A DNA stretch of 64,000 bases from Polyangia bacterium (GTDB lineage: Bacteria > Myxococcota_A > Polyangia > Polyangiales > Polyangiaceae). How positions within the stretch are numbered: the stretch's first letter is position 1; each line of letters begins with the position of its first letter. Shown here piece after piece: positions 55,803 through 64,000 of the stretch. The notes below the pieces were generated by a model. It had not been told where the DNA came from and did not search any database. It saw nothing but the letters and a program-made list of their open reading frames with translations. The position numbers and the translations under genes were made by a program. The stretch is from positions 30,901 through 94,900 of the forward strand of contig JAUHZF010000002.1 of assembly GCA_030426145.1 (NCBI GenBank). Reading direction: 5' to 3'.

Positions 55803-56095
55803 AGGGCGACCAGCCGGGCAAGCCATCCCTTCACGAGGAGGAGACCCAGCACGACCCGTTTGTGGGCCACACTACGCACGGCGACCACGTGGGCATGCGG
55901 CCACGGCCGACGACGACCCGCGCCCGACGAGAAGAGCACCACGAAGCCTCCGCCCTCCCCGTAGTGGCGCTGCGCGAGCGCCTCGCCGACCTGCAGCGCG
56001 GTGGCCGCGAGGTCGGCCTCCTCCGCGCCGAGACGTGCCGTGACCACGTGGTAGGAGCGCAACCCAGGAAGCGGACGAGGGACGATGTCGACCAT
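55742..56095 (-). CDS. Orphan protein divergent from TetR gene
   Basis: A 117-residue protein with ordinary high-GC codon use (almost all third positions G or C) over its whole length, so it looks coding. Its hydrophobic C-terminal half contains HAHVVAVRSVAHKRVVLGLL. I do not recognise the family; the HAH stretch faintly recalls a HIT-like or metal-binding motif. It begins 16 bp from a 32-bp palindrome that also covers the TetR start codon, so TetR probably controls it. The last 61 bp overlap the end of the PEGA-like gene on the other strand. Confidence 0.55.
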   Translation of the reverse strand: MVDIVPRPLPGLRSYHVVTARLGAEEADLAATALQVGEALAQRHYGEGGGFVVLFSSGAGRRRPWPHAHVVAVRSVAHKRVVLGLLLVKGWLARLVALQKRRMKRAEVGPSSAETLG

Positions 56096-56110
56096 GGAAG
56101 CAACATCGAC

Positions 56111-56142
56111 CCCATAGATTGGTTATACAACCAATCTATGGG
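56111..56142. promoter_or_regulatory. 32-bp palindrome containing the TetR start codon
   Basis: Perfect 14-bp arms CCCATAGATTGGTT (56111-56124) and AACCAATCTATGGG (56129-56142) flank ATAC. The ATG of the TetR gene (56138-56140) lies in the right arm. The centre is AT-rich compared with surroundings. It is the only candidate site in the gap between the two divergent genes. Confidence 0.85.
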
Positions 56143-56689
56143 CCGACCGAGCATGCGTGAGCAGCGGCGCACCGAGATCACCCAGGCCTTTGCCCGCGTG
56201 CTGGCCGAGCGTGGTTTCGCACGCGCCACCATCGCAGCGGTGGCCAACGAGGCCGGCGTCGCGCCGGGGCTCGTGCACCACCACTTCGACAGCAAGGACG
56301 AGCTGCTGTCGGTGCTCCTCGATCAGCTGATCACCACGTTTCGACGTCGGCTCGAACGACGCGACGGCGACCCGCTGCTCGCCTATGGCGATGGTGCGCT
56401 CGCCCTCGACGAGACCGCCGATGTCGTGGCCGCACGCTGCTGGGTGGGCATCTTCGCCGAGGCCATTCGCAACCCCACGCTGTTTCGCCGGGTTCGGCGC
56501 TTGCTCGACCGGGAGATCGGAGCGCTCGAGCGACGTTCGGGCGGTGCCCTGTCGAACCACGATGCGGCAGCCCTCTTGTCGTTCGTCATCGGGGCGCTGG
56601 TGGTCGGGGCCTTCGCGCCCCGCAAGACGTCGGGCTTCGCGGCTCCGGCCTTTCGACGGTTCGCCGCTGCGCTCCGTCGCCCGACTTGA
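56138..56689 (+). CDS. TetR/AcrR-family transcriptional regulator
   Basis: A 183-residue regulator with the N-terminal helix-turn-helix (FARATIAAVANEAGVAPGLV, HHHFDSKDELLSVLLD). A helical ligand/dimer domain follows (WVGIFAEAIRNPTLFRRVRR). The start codon sits within a 32-bp palindrome, so the repressor would bind over its own initiation region and that of the divergent orphan gene. The inducer is unknown. It converges on the cupin gene 17 bp away. Confidence 0.92.
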   Translation: MGRPSMREQRRTEITQAFARVLAERGFARATIAAVANEAGVAPGLVHHHFDSKDELLSVLLDQLITTFRRRLERRDGDPLLAYGDGALALDETADVVAARCWVGIFAEAIRNPTLFRRVRRLLDREIGALERRSGGALSNHDAAALLSFVIGALVVGAFAPRKTSGFAAPAFRRFAAALRRPT

Positions 56690-56706
56690 GGCCGCCCGAC
56701 TTGAGG

Positions 56707-57075
56707 TCAAGGAGCCGTGAAGGCCGAGGTCTCCGCATCGCCGGTGTTGACCACCCCGCCCGGTTCGAAGAGCGCGACGTCCACCTCCTCGTCCGCGACC
56801 GGCCGGTGCTCCACGCCGCGAGGGATGACCACCAGCTCCCCCGGACCGAGGCGCACCTCACCGTCACGGAGCTCGATGCGCAGCTGGCCACGCAACACCC
56901 AGAAGAGCTCGTCCGCGTCGTCGTGCTTGTGCCACACGAACGGCCCTTTCAGCTTCACGACCTTCACCTCCTGGCCATTCAGCCGCGCGACGACCCTCGG
57001 CCGCCAGGGCTCGGAGACGGCGTCGAGCTCACGCTCGATGGTGACCGGCTGAAGGGTGGCTGTTTTCGACGACAT
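56707..57075 (-). CDS. Cupin-fold protein
   Basis: A 122-residue single-domain cupin. Motif 1 is WHKHDDADELFWVLRGQLRI and motif 2 is LGPGELVVIPRGVEHRP, with two His and one Glu of motif 1 and His of motif 2 forming a plausible metal site. The family includes oxygenases, isomerases and non-enzymatic sensors; no substrate can be assigned. It is the last of a leftward clpB-like/membrane-protein/cupin run. A weak ribosome-binding site precedes the ATG. Confidence 0.9.
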   Translation of the reverse strand: MSSKTATLQPVTIERELDAVSEPWRPRVVARLNGQEVKVVKLKGPFVWHKHDDADELFWVLRGQLRIELRDGEVRLGPGELVVIPRGVEHRPVADEEVDVALFEPGGVVNTGDAETSAFTAP

Positions 57076-57120
57076 CGCGACCTGTGATGGGCGGCCGAGC
57101 GCGACGGGTCAAGTCGAGCG

Positions 57121-57537
57121 TCACTCGGTCGGCTTGGGGCAGGGCTCGGGCAGCGGCCGCTGCAGTATCCAGCGCAACTGCGTGAGTTGCTCGGCGCGTC
57201 GTTCAGGCGTCGCGTCGACATCCAGCGAGTTGCACGCTCCTATCGCCGCCAAATAGGCGCCCTTGTAGCGTGCCGATACCCCACGGGCCGCCTCCTTCAG
57301 GGCCCGACAACACGGGGTCAGGGGAGGCGCCATCGCGCGGGGTTCGATGGTCGGGCCGGGCGTCGGCACGGCGGTGGGTATCGGCGGCGCCCGGTGCCAC
57401 TCGGGTTCGACGGGCGCCATCGGCTCTGGAACCACGCGCACGGGAGGGGGCGGTCGAGACCAGCGCACCGCGACGACGGCGAGGGCAAGCGCGACGAGCG
57501 CGCCTGCAGCCGGCCACATGAGGCGGTTGGCTGGCAT
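57121..57537 (-). CDS. Small single-pass membrane protein
   Basis: A 138-residue protein with an N-terminal membrane anchor (MWPAAGALVALALAVVAVRW). A Pro-rich extracytoplasmic linker with PTPGPTIEP follows, then a helical C-terminal part with four cysteines (PCCRALKEAARG, GACNSLDV, PLPEPCPKP). No known family. It lies 45 bp before the cupin gene and 72 bp after the ClpB-like gene on the same strand. Confidence 0.65.
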   Translation of the reverse strand: MPANRLMWPAAGALVALALAVVAVRWSRPPPPVRVVPEPMAPVEPEWHRAPPIPTAVPTPGPTIEPRAMAPPLTPCCRALKEAARGVSARYKGAYLAAIGACNSLDVDATPERRAEQLTQLRWILQRPLPEPCPKPTE

Positions 57538-57609
57538 GTGGAGCTATGTTGCCACACGACCCTTCGGATCCGCCCTCGTTCCTGCCGGGGAAGAAGAGCC
57601 GTGCGGGCT

Positions 57610-60225
57610 CTACTCCCGTCGACCGAAGACGAAGGCGTCGTCGACGAAGTCGACGGCCATCTTGGTACCGGGCGGCATGTCGCCCTCGGCGAGCAGTGCT
57701 TCGGCGAGCGGGTTCTGCACCTCGCGGAGAATGGCACGCTTGAGGGGACGGGCGCCGAGGGCCGGTTCGTAACCGAGCTCCACGAGCTGCTCCTTGGCCG
57801 GCTGGGTGACCTCGAGGACGATCTCGCGGGTGGACAGCATCTTCTGCACCTTACGAAGCTCGAGGTCGCTGATCCCGAGCAGGTCAGGCTTGCTGAGGCC
57901 CTTGAAGATGACGATGTCGTCGATGCGGTTGAGGAATTCGGGGCGGAAGAAGTCGTTCAGCTCCTCGCGGACCACGTCGTGCAGGGCCTCCCGGCCCTCT
58001 TCGGATTCGAAGACCTTCACGTCGGTGTCGAGGATGCGCTTGCTGCCGATGTTGGAGGTCATGATGACCACCGTGTTGGAGAAGTCGGCGAGCCGACCGC
58101 GACCGTCGGTGAGGCGGCCATCGTCGAGCACCTGCAACATGAGGTTGAAGACGTCGGCGTGCGCCTTCTCGACCTCGTCGAACAGCAGCACGCTGTAGGG
58201 GCGTCGACGCACGGCCTCGGTGAGGTGACCGCCGGCCTCGCTGTCGGCGTAGCCCGGCGGCGAGCCGATGAGGCGCTGCGCCATGTGCTTCTCCATGAAC
58301 TCCGACATGTCGAGTCGCGTCATGGCGGCCTCGTCGTCGAACAGGAACTCGGCCAGCGCTTTGGCGAGGTGGGTCTTGCCCACGCCGGAGGGGCCGAGGA
58401 ACAAGAAGGAGCCGATGGGCTTGCCCGGGTCGCGCAGGCCTACTCGACCGCGTCGCACGGCCTTGGCGATGGCGGTGACCGCTTCGTCCTGGCCGATGAC
58501 CCGCTTGCCGAGGCGCTCCTCCATCTTGAGGAGCTTTTCCGCTTCGCCCTCGAGCATCTTGGCCACCGGGATCCCGGTCCAGTCGTTGACCGTCGCGGCC
58601 ACGTCGCTCTCGTCGACAACCGCATCGTCGGACGCGATGCCCGCTCGCTGCGCCGCCTTCTCCGCCGCCTCGAGACGCTCGGCGATCTCGGGGATGGTCA
58701 CGTGCTCTAGCTCTCCGAGCTTCGCAAAGTCTTTGTCCTCGCGGGCCTTGGTGAGCTTGGCCTGGGCGTCGGCCATCTCGCGACGGATGGCGGTGACCGC
58801 CGCCACGACGCCGCGTCGCGACTCGAGCTTCTCGCGCATCTCGGTCACCTTGGGCCGCAGCTCGTTGGCTTCCTTCTCGAGCTCTTCGAGCTTGCGCGTG
58901 CCCTCGCGGTCCGTCTCGCCCTGGATGCCTGCGATCTGAGCCTCGATCGACTCCAACCGGCGCATGGCGCTGTCGACCTCGGCCGGCACCCCATCGACCT
59001 CGACCCGCTTGCGCGCCGCCGTGGTGTCGACGAGGTCGACCGCGCTGTCGGGCAACGCGCGATCCGGCACGTAGCGCTTGGCGAGCACGACGGCGGTACG
59101 AATGCCGCTCTCCGCGATGCGGACCTTGTGGTGACGCTCGTAGCGGGCCGCGATGCCGCGGATCATCTCCTGGGCTTCCTCCACCGAAGGGGCCTCGATG
59201 GTGAAGGACGAGAAGCGTCGCATGATGGCGCCGTCGCGCTCTTGGATCTTCTGCACGCCGTCGACGGTGGTGGTGGCGAGGATGCGGATGTCGCTACGGC
59301 TGAGGAGCGGCTTGAGGAGCTCGCCCACCCCAGAGCCGGTGACACCTCGCCCGAAGAGCGCGTCGAGCTCCTCGACGACGAGGACGTTCTCGGCGTCCTC
59401 CATGCCGCGCAGGCGGTCGACCACCGTCTTGAGGCGGAGCTCGATCTCCCCGCGGAGCTTGGCCCCGGCGACGAGGGCCCCGGTGTCGAGCTCGAGCAGG
59501 CGCGCTCCCGCGAGGTTGGTGGGCACGTCGCCGGCCGCGATGCGGCGGGCGAGGGCGCGGATGATGGTGGTCTTTCCGACCCCAGGCTCGCCGATGATGA
59601 GGGGGTGGTTCTTGAAGCGGCGCTCGAGGATCTGCATCAGGCGCCGCACCTCGGCATCGCGTCCCACGACGGGATCGAACTTGTCGGCACGGGCCTCAGC
59701 GACGAGGTCGTGCACGTAATCCTCGGACCCCTTGGCGCCGCCTCGGCTGCGGTTTCCGCCCGTGAGGGCGGGCGCCTTCTCGAGCTCACCCACGTGGTCC
59801 CGAAAGCCACCGGGTCCGATGCCGAACTCGGTGAAGATGTCGCCCACGGGACCGCGGATCTCCTGGGCGAGCGCGTGGAGAAGCTGAGCGATCCCGACTG
59901 TATCGACGTGATCACGCTTGGCTTCCCGCTCGGCGCGGTCGAGCAGGTCCATCAAGCGGGGGCTCACGTAGGCCATCCCACTCGACTTGGGCATCCGACG
60001 TAGGGCCTTGTCGGAGAGCTCGGCCACGTCACCGGGGGGCATCCCGGCGCTCTTGAACACGGCCTGAACCCCGGGGCTGCGCTCGAGGGCGCGCGCCATG
60101 AGGTGCAGCGGGACCACCTCCGCATGCTGGTGCTCGTCGGCGAGCTGCTGGGCCCCGGCCACCAGCTGCTTGGCCTCGGAGCTGAACTTCTCCAGTCGAA
60201 TGACCCCGTCGCGGTCGCTTGCCAT
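57610..60225 (-). CDS. ClpB-like AAA+ disaggregase, divergent first ATPase
   Basis: An 871-residue Clp/Hsp100 of ClpB layout. The N-domain (about 1-150) leads to D1 with Walker A GEPGVGKT (212-219). D1 has two departures: the pore loop reads GAKLRGE (254-260) where ClpB has GAKYRGE, and Walker B reads VLVVEE (281-286) where ClpB has FIDE. The RRF finger region is kept. A coiled-coil middle domain is present at about 410-520. D2 has Walker A GPSGVGKT, Walker B LLFDE and pore PPGYADSEAGG with its tyrosine. It disaggregates with DnaK in the known family. It is not adjacent to dnaK here. The Tyr loss in D1 suggests threading relies on D2. Confidence 0.9.
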   Translation of the reverse strand: MASDRDGVIRLEKFSSEAKQLVAGAQQLADEHQHAEVVPLHLMARALERSPGVQAVFKSAGMPPGDVAELSDKALRRMPKSSGMAYVSPRLMDLLDRAEREAKRDHVDTVGIAQLLHALAQEIRGPVGDIFTEFGIGPGGFRDHVGELEKAPALTGGNRSRGGAKGSEDYVHDLVAEARADKFDPVVGRDAEVRRLMQILERRFKNHPLIIGEPGVGKTTIIRALARRIAAGDVPTNLAGARLLELDTGALVAGAKLRGEIELRLKTVVDRLRGMEDAENVLVVEELDALFGRGVTGSGVGELLKPLLSRSDIRILATTTVDGVQKIQERDGAIMRRFSSFTIEAPSVEEAQEMIRGIAARYERHHKVRIAESGIRTAVVLAKRYVPDRALPDSAVDLVDTTAARKRVEVDGVPAEVDSAMRRLESIEAQIAGIQGETDREGTRKLEELEKEANELRPKVTEMREKLESRRGVVAAVTAIRREMADAQAKLTKAREDKDFAKLGELEHVTIPEIAERLEAAEKAAQRAGIASDDAVVDESDVAATVNDWTGIPVAKMLEGEAEKLLKMEERLGKRVIGQDEAVTAIAKAVRRGRVGLRDPGKPIGSFLFLGPSGVGKTHLAKALAEFLFDDEAAMTRLDMSEFMEKHMAQRLIGSPPGYADSEAGGHLTEAVRRRPYSVLLFDEVEKAHADVFNLMLQVLDDGRLTDGRGRLADFSNTVVIMTSNIGSKRILDTDVKVFESEEGREALHDVVREELNDFFRPEFLNRIDDIVIFKGLSKPDLLGISDLELRKVQKMLSTREIVLEVTQPAKEQLVELGYEPALGARPLKRAILREVQNPLAEALLAEGDMPPGTKMAVDFVDDAFVFGRRE

Positions 60226-60320
60226 GGCGCGGAGGGTAGCGGTGCCGGGGCGCGTGAGGGAGGCCTTTTTCGCGACGCGATCCGCTTGGAGAGAGACGCC
60301 AGAGAGGTCATGCTGGGCCG

Positions 60321-60614
60321 GTGAGCCAAGCCGACGTCGTCATCTACACCACGGGCCTCTGTGGCTTTTGTCACGCGGCCAAGCGCCTCCTCGACCAGAA
60401 GGACGTCGAGTACCGGGAGATCCGCACCGAAGGCCGGTCCGACCTCCGCAGCTGGCTCGTCGAGGCCAGTGGCCAACATACGGTGCCCCAGATCTTCATC
60501 AACGGCGCGTCGATCGGGGGCTACAGCGAGCTGTCGGGCCTCGAACGGCAAGGAAAGCTGGACGACAAGCTTTCGGCGCCTCCGGCGGTCGACAGGCAAG
60601 AGTTGCCCTCGTAG
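60321..60614 (+). CDS. Glutaredoxin
   Basis: A 97-residue dithiol glutaredoxin starting at GTG. The redox motif is CGFC (TTGLCGFCHAAKRLLD), the cis-Pro loop is TVPQIFING, and GGYSEL is the GSH-binding turn. It reduces disulfides or glutathionylated proteins in the cytosol. It is divergent from the ClpB-like gene and 88 bp upstream of a kinase. This is a conventional cytosolic copy, in contrast to the exported glutaredoxin-fold lipoprotein at 14377. Confidence 0.93.
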   Translation: MSQADVVIYTTGLCGFCHAAKRLLDQKDVEYREIRTEGRSDLRSWLVEASGQHTVPQIFINGASIGGYSELSGLERQGKLDDKLSAPPAVDRQELPS

Positions 60615-60702
60615 AATCCCGATTGGAGAGGAGTGTCGCGCGCCTTCTCCGGGAAGCCGGGGGCGGCGTCGCGACCTTCGAGATGTGTCTGGGTCGACCC
60701 CG

Positions 60703-62472
<1,770 letters not shown>

Positions 62473-62521
62473 CGCCGCGCCAAGGACGAGCGCGCCGTCA
62501 GGTCAGCGGGAGATCGAAGCG

Positions 62522-62629
62522 GGAGATCCGACCGAGGGTGACGGATCTTCGACTGGAGGAGATCCGACCGAGGGTGACGGATCTTCAACCGTATCCCACA
62601 GGAGATCCGACCGAGGGTGACGGATCTTC
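62522..62629. repeat. Three-copy 29-bp GGAG-hairpin repeat (REP-like)
   Basis: Exact 29-bp copies begin at 62522, 62558 and 62601. Each starts GGAG and carries a 7-bp inverted stem AGATCCG/CGGATCT with an 11-nt loop. Spacers are 7 and 14 bp, too short and uneven for CRISPR. The tail after copies 2 and 3 is the same (AACCGTATCC). A partial copy lies just before copy 1. The RAYT-like transposase gene lies 283 bp to the right. The rest of the 439-bp gene-free gap holds only the 21-bp duplication. Confidence 0.85.
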
Positions 62630-62703
62630 AACCGTATCCAGAGGCAGACGGAACCAAACCTGACCAATCAGATTGCCCGCCAATCCTCGTTGGAGTGATG
62701 CTC

Positions 62704-62745
62704 TGCCAGGTATCGGCCGCTCAATGCCAGGTATCGGCCGCTCAA
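62704..62745. repeat. Tandem duplication of 21 bp
   Basis: TGCCAGGTATCGGCCGCTCAA occurs twice in direct tandem. It lies between the hairpin repeats and the transposase gene. No gene covers it; leftward frames that read through it as a 7-residue repeat are not supported. Confidence 0.9.
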
Positions 62746-62911
62746 AGAGGCCAGCGAAGGGGCTTTCGGCTCTCGTAGTCTCCGAGAAACTTCACGCAGG
62801 CATTGCAGGTTCACCCGCGAGGCGCACTGGTGCGTCCAACGGTGGCGTTGTTGATGGTGGACGAAGGTCGCTTGGGGCGACGATTCCGCGATTCGAGCAG
62901 CGTGAGGAACG

Positions 62912-63832
62912 CTACGGTGGCTCCTCGCATGTTGCGCCATAGTAGAGCCGCATTCTCCAGGTGCCGTGGGGAAACACAACTCCGCGCACGCCGGCTTTCC
63001 ACGCGTGCCAGGCCTTCCTGTAGGCGGCACGGAAGGCACGCAGACGGCGAACCAAATCCATAGCCACGGTTGGATTCCCGGCCGCCGCGAAGGTGGGTGT
63101 CCTCGAGCCAAACCGCTCGAAGGAACTCGCGCGGCGGGTGTGCGGTGTTTTCAGGACCCTCTTCGCCCCGAGGTAGCCTCTCCCGTCGCGCGAGTTGTCG
63201 GCATGGGCCCTTCGAACCCGCTCGTCGAGCTCGGCTTGGATGGCGTCTCGTGCGTCCTGCTCGGTCGCGAATGCTTCGCGAAGTAGGTCCGGCATCTCGA
63301 TCGGAATGCTGACGCGTTCGGGCCACATGGGATTATCGACATCGAAATATCCTGCCGGGCGATCGACCGTCATGGTCTTCAGACCCACATCGTCGACCAT
63401 CACCTTGGCGCCTGGCCATCGACGCGGGGTCCGAACCAAGCCCGCCTCTACGCAATTGGCTGCCGTGTAGGCCATCTCCTTGATGACGGCTTCAGGGGTA
63501 CTGAGCTCCACCCAGTTTGCCGGCGTCTTGGAGAAAACCTCCTCCGGCCAACCGAGCAACACCTTGAGGGCGTTCGCGAGGATCCGGTTGCGCAGCTCGA
63601 AGAACCGGGGAAGCACGCCGAGGACGTCCGTTAGTACCTCGTGCAGGTGCGACGACAACAGCTGCATCATGTGCAACTGGACGCCGAGGCGCTGCGCGAT
63701 CACGGCCGTGGTGTACCAGTAGATCTGCTCCACCCTCCCCTCTTCGTCTCGCGAGAACAGGAAGTGACGGCGTGTCGCGCGACGGGTGACGAACCAGGTG
63801 ACGTTTGGGCGCACGTTTCGAGGCTGCGTCAT
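62912..63832 (-). CDS. RAYT / IS200-like Y1 transposase
   Basis: A 306-residue protein of the Y1 (HUH) transposase group. The N-terminus has VTWFVTRRATRRHFLFSRD, and the metal motif reads SSHLHEVL (His62 and His64). The catalytic Tyr is likely Tyr122 in AYTAANCVEAGLV, where family members have Y..NPV.AGLV. A long C-terminal extension (about 150-306) is usual in the myxobacterial forms. No flanking IS ends or target duplications are visible. It is a single-copy, domesticated-looking RAYT rather than a complete IS. The adjacent GGAG hairpins are possible substrates. Confidence 0.85.
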   Translation of the reverse strand: MTQPRNVRPNVTWFVTRRATRRHFLFSRDEEGRVEQIYWYTTAVIAQRLGVQLHMMQLLSSHLHEVLTDVLGVLPRFFELRNRILANALKVLLGWPEEVFSKTPANWVELSTPEAVIKEMAYTAANCVEAGLVRTPRRWPGAKVMVDDVGLKTMTVDRPAGYFDVDNPMWPERVSIPIEMPDLLREAFATEQDARDAIQAELDERVRRAHADNSRDGRGYLGAKRVLKTPHTRRASSFERFGSRTPTFAAAGNPTVAMDLVRRLRAFRAAYRKAWHAWKAGVRGVVFPHGTWRMRLYYGATCEEPP

Positions 63833-63923
63833 GCTCCAACCAAATGCGAAACCCGCGCCAACAGCATTGACTCACCCGTCGCACATTATTTCCACTACTT
63901 CAGGCTGAACTGGACCTGGTGGC

Positions 63924-63941
63924 GGGTGGCGGCCGCCACCC
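63924..63941. repeat. Perfect 18-bp palindrome near window end
   Basis: GGGTGGCGGCCGCCACCC is a perfect dyad with no spacer, in the 168-bp gene-free tail after the transposase start. The surrounding 80 bp repeat the GGCGG/CCGCC theme. It may be part of a terminator or operator of a gene outside the window; nothing else is seen in the tail. Confidence 0.7.
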
Positions 63942-64000
63942 GAGCACCGGCGGGCCGCCACCCTCGGTCAGCTCTCCCTCGGTCCACCCGAGCTCCGAAC

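Noticed and set aside
62522..62629. CRISPR array
   Set aside because: Only three units, spacers of 7 and 14 bp that are not unique in type, and no cas genes.

Overview
The window is very GC-rich and densely packed. It carries Ser/Thr kinases, FHA and PP2C domains, a sigma-54 response regulator, roadblock/GTPase proteins, many lipoproteins with Cys-, Pro- or Ala-rich stretches, and PEGA-type envelope proteins. This mix points to a large-genome member of the Myxococcota, most likely the Polyangia side (an inference from gene content; no 16S or taxonomic marker was tested). All of it looks chromosomal. The only mobile element is a solitary RAYT/IS200-like transposase at the right end.

Layout: 0-9.5 kb holds a partial coiled-coil protein, a thioredoxin-fold lipoprotein, dnaJ, a heptamer satellite, envelope genes, yacG, a degenerate-VWA lipoprotein, a LysM protein and ruvA. 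9.5-18.3 kb holds a zinc-ribbon/double-FHA protein coupled to a Nudix protein with an altered active site, coaX, an exported glutaredoxin-fold lipoprotein next to a gamma-glutamylcyclotransferase, an orphan E2 acyltransferase and glyA, closed by a clear terminator. 18.4-23.8 kb is the most interesting block. An MglA-like GTPase fused to a roadblock domain converges on a REC-DUF4388-roadblock protein. The latter is preceded by a PAS histidine kinase / sigma-54 activator pair, three palindromes and a GG-N10-GC promoter, so the circuit can be read directly from the DNA. 23.8-30 kb has two related lipoproteins, an HU-like protein, a small exported protein and a 1200-residue DUF3857/transglutaminase protein.

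30-34 kb is a YbhGFSR-like exporter operon (HlyD, ATPase, permease, TetR). Its HlyD gene is frameshifted, and a TetR-type operator lies just upstream of the first ATG. 34-41 kb is one leftward run: pgeF, a PP2C-cNMP fusion, an outer-membrane protein, a membrane protein and an RluA-type pseudouridine synthase, then a separate beta-barrel gene. 41-52 kb has three of the four Ser/Thr kinases, a class A penicillin-binding protein, rplU-rpmA and a very long pentapeptide-repeat protein directly upstream of a kinase. 52-64 kb has a large lipoprotein, a PEGA-like paralogue, a TetR gene whose ATG lies inside a 32-bp palindrome shared with a divergent orphan gene, a divergent ClpB-like disaggregase, a glutaredoxin, the fourth kinase, a three-copy GGAG-hairpin repeat and the RAYT transposase.

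Taken together the region is a mixture of housekeeping genes (dnaJ, ruvA, coaX, glyA, rplU-rpmA, PBP1A) and lineage-specific signalling and envelope genes. Several regulators carry self-contained control sites, and several start codons appear to lie inside or next to operators, with very short or absent leaders. I saw no tRNA, rRNA or CRISPR array.
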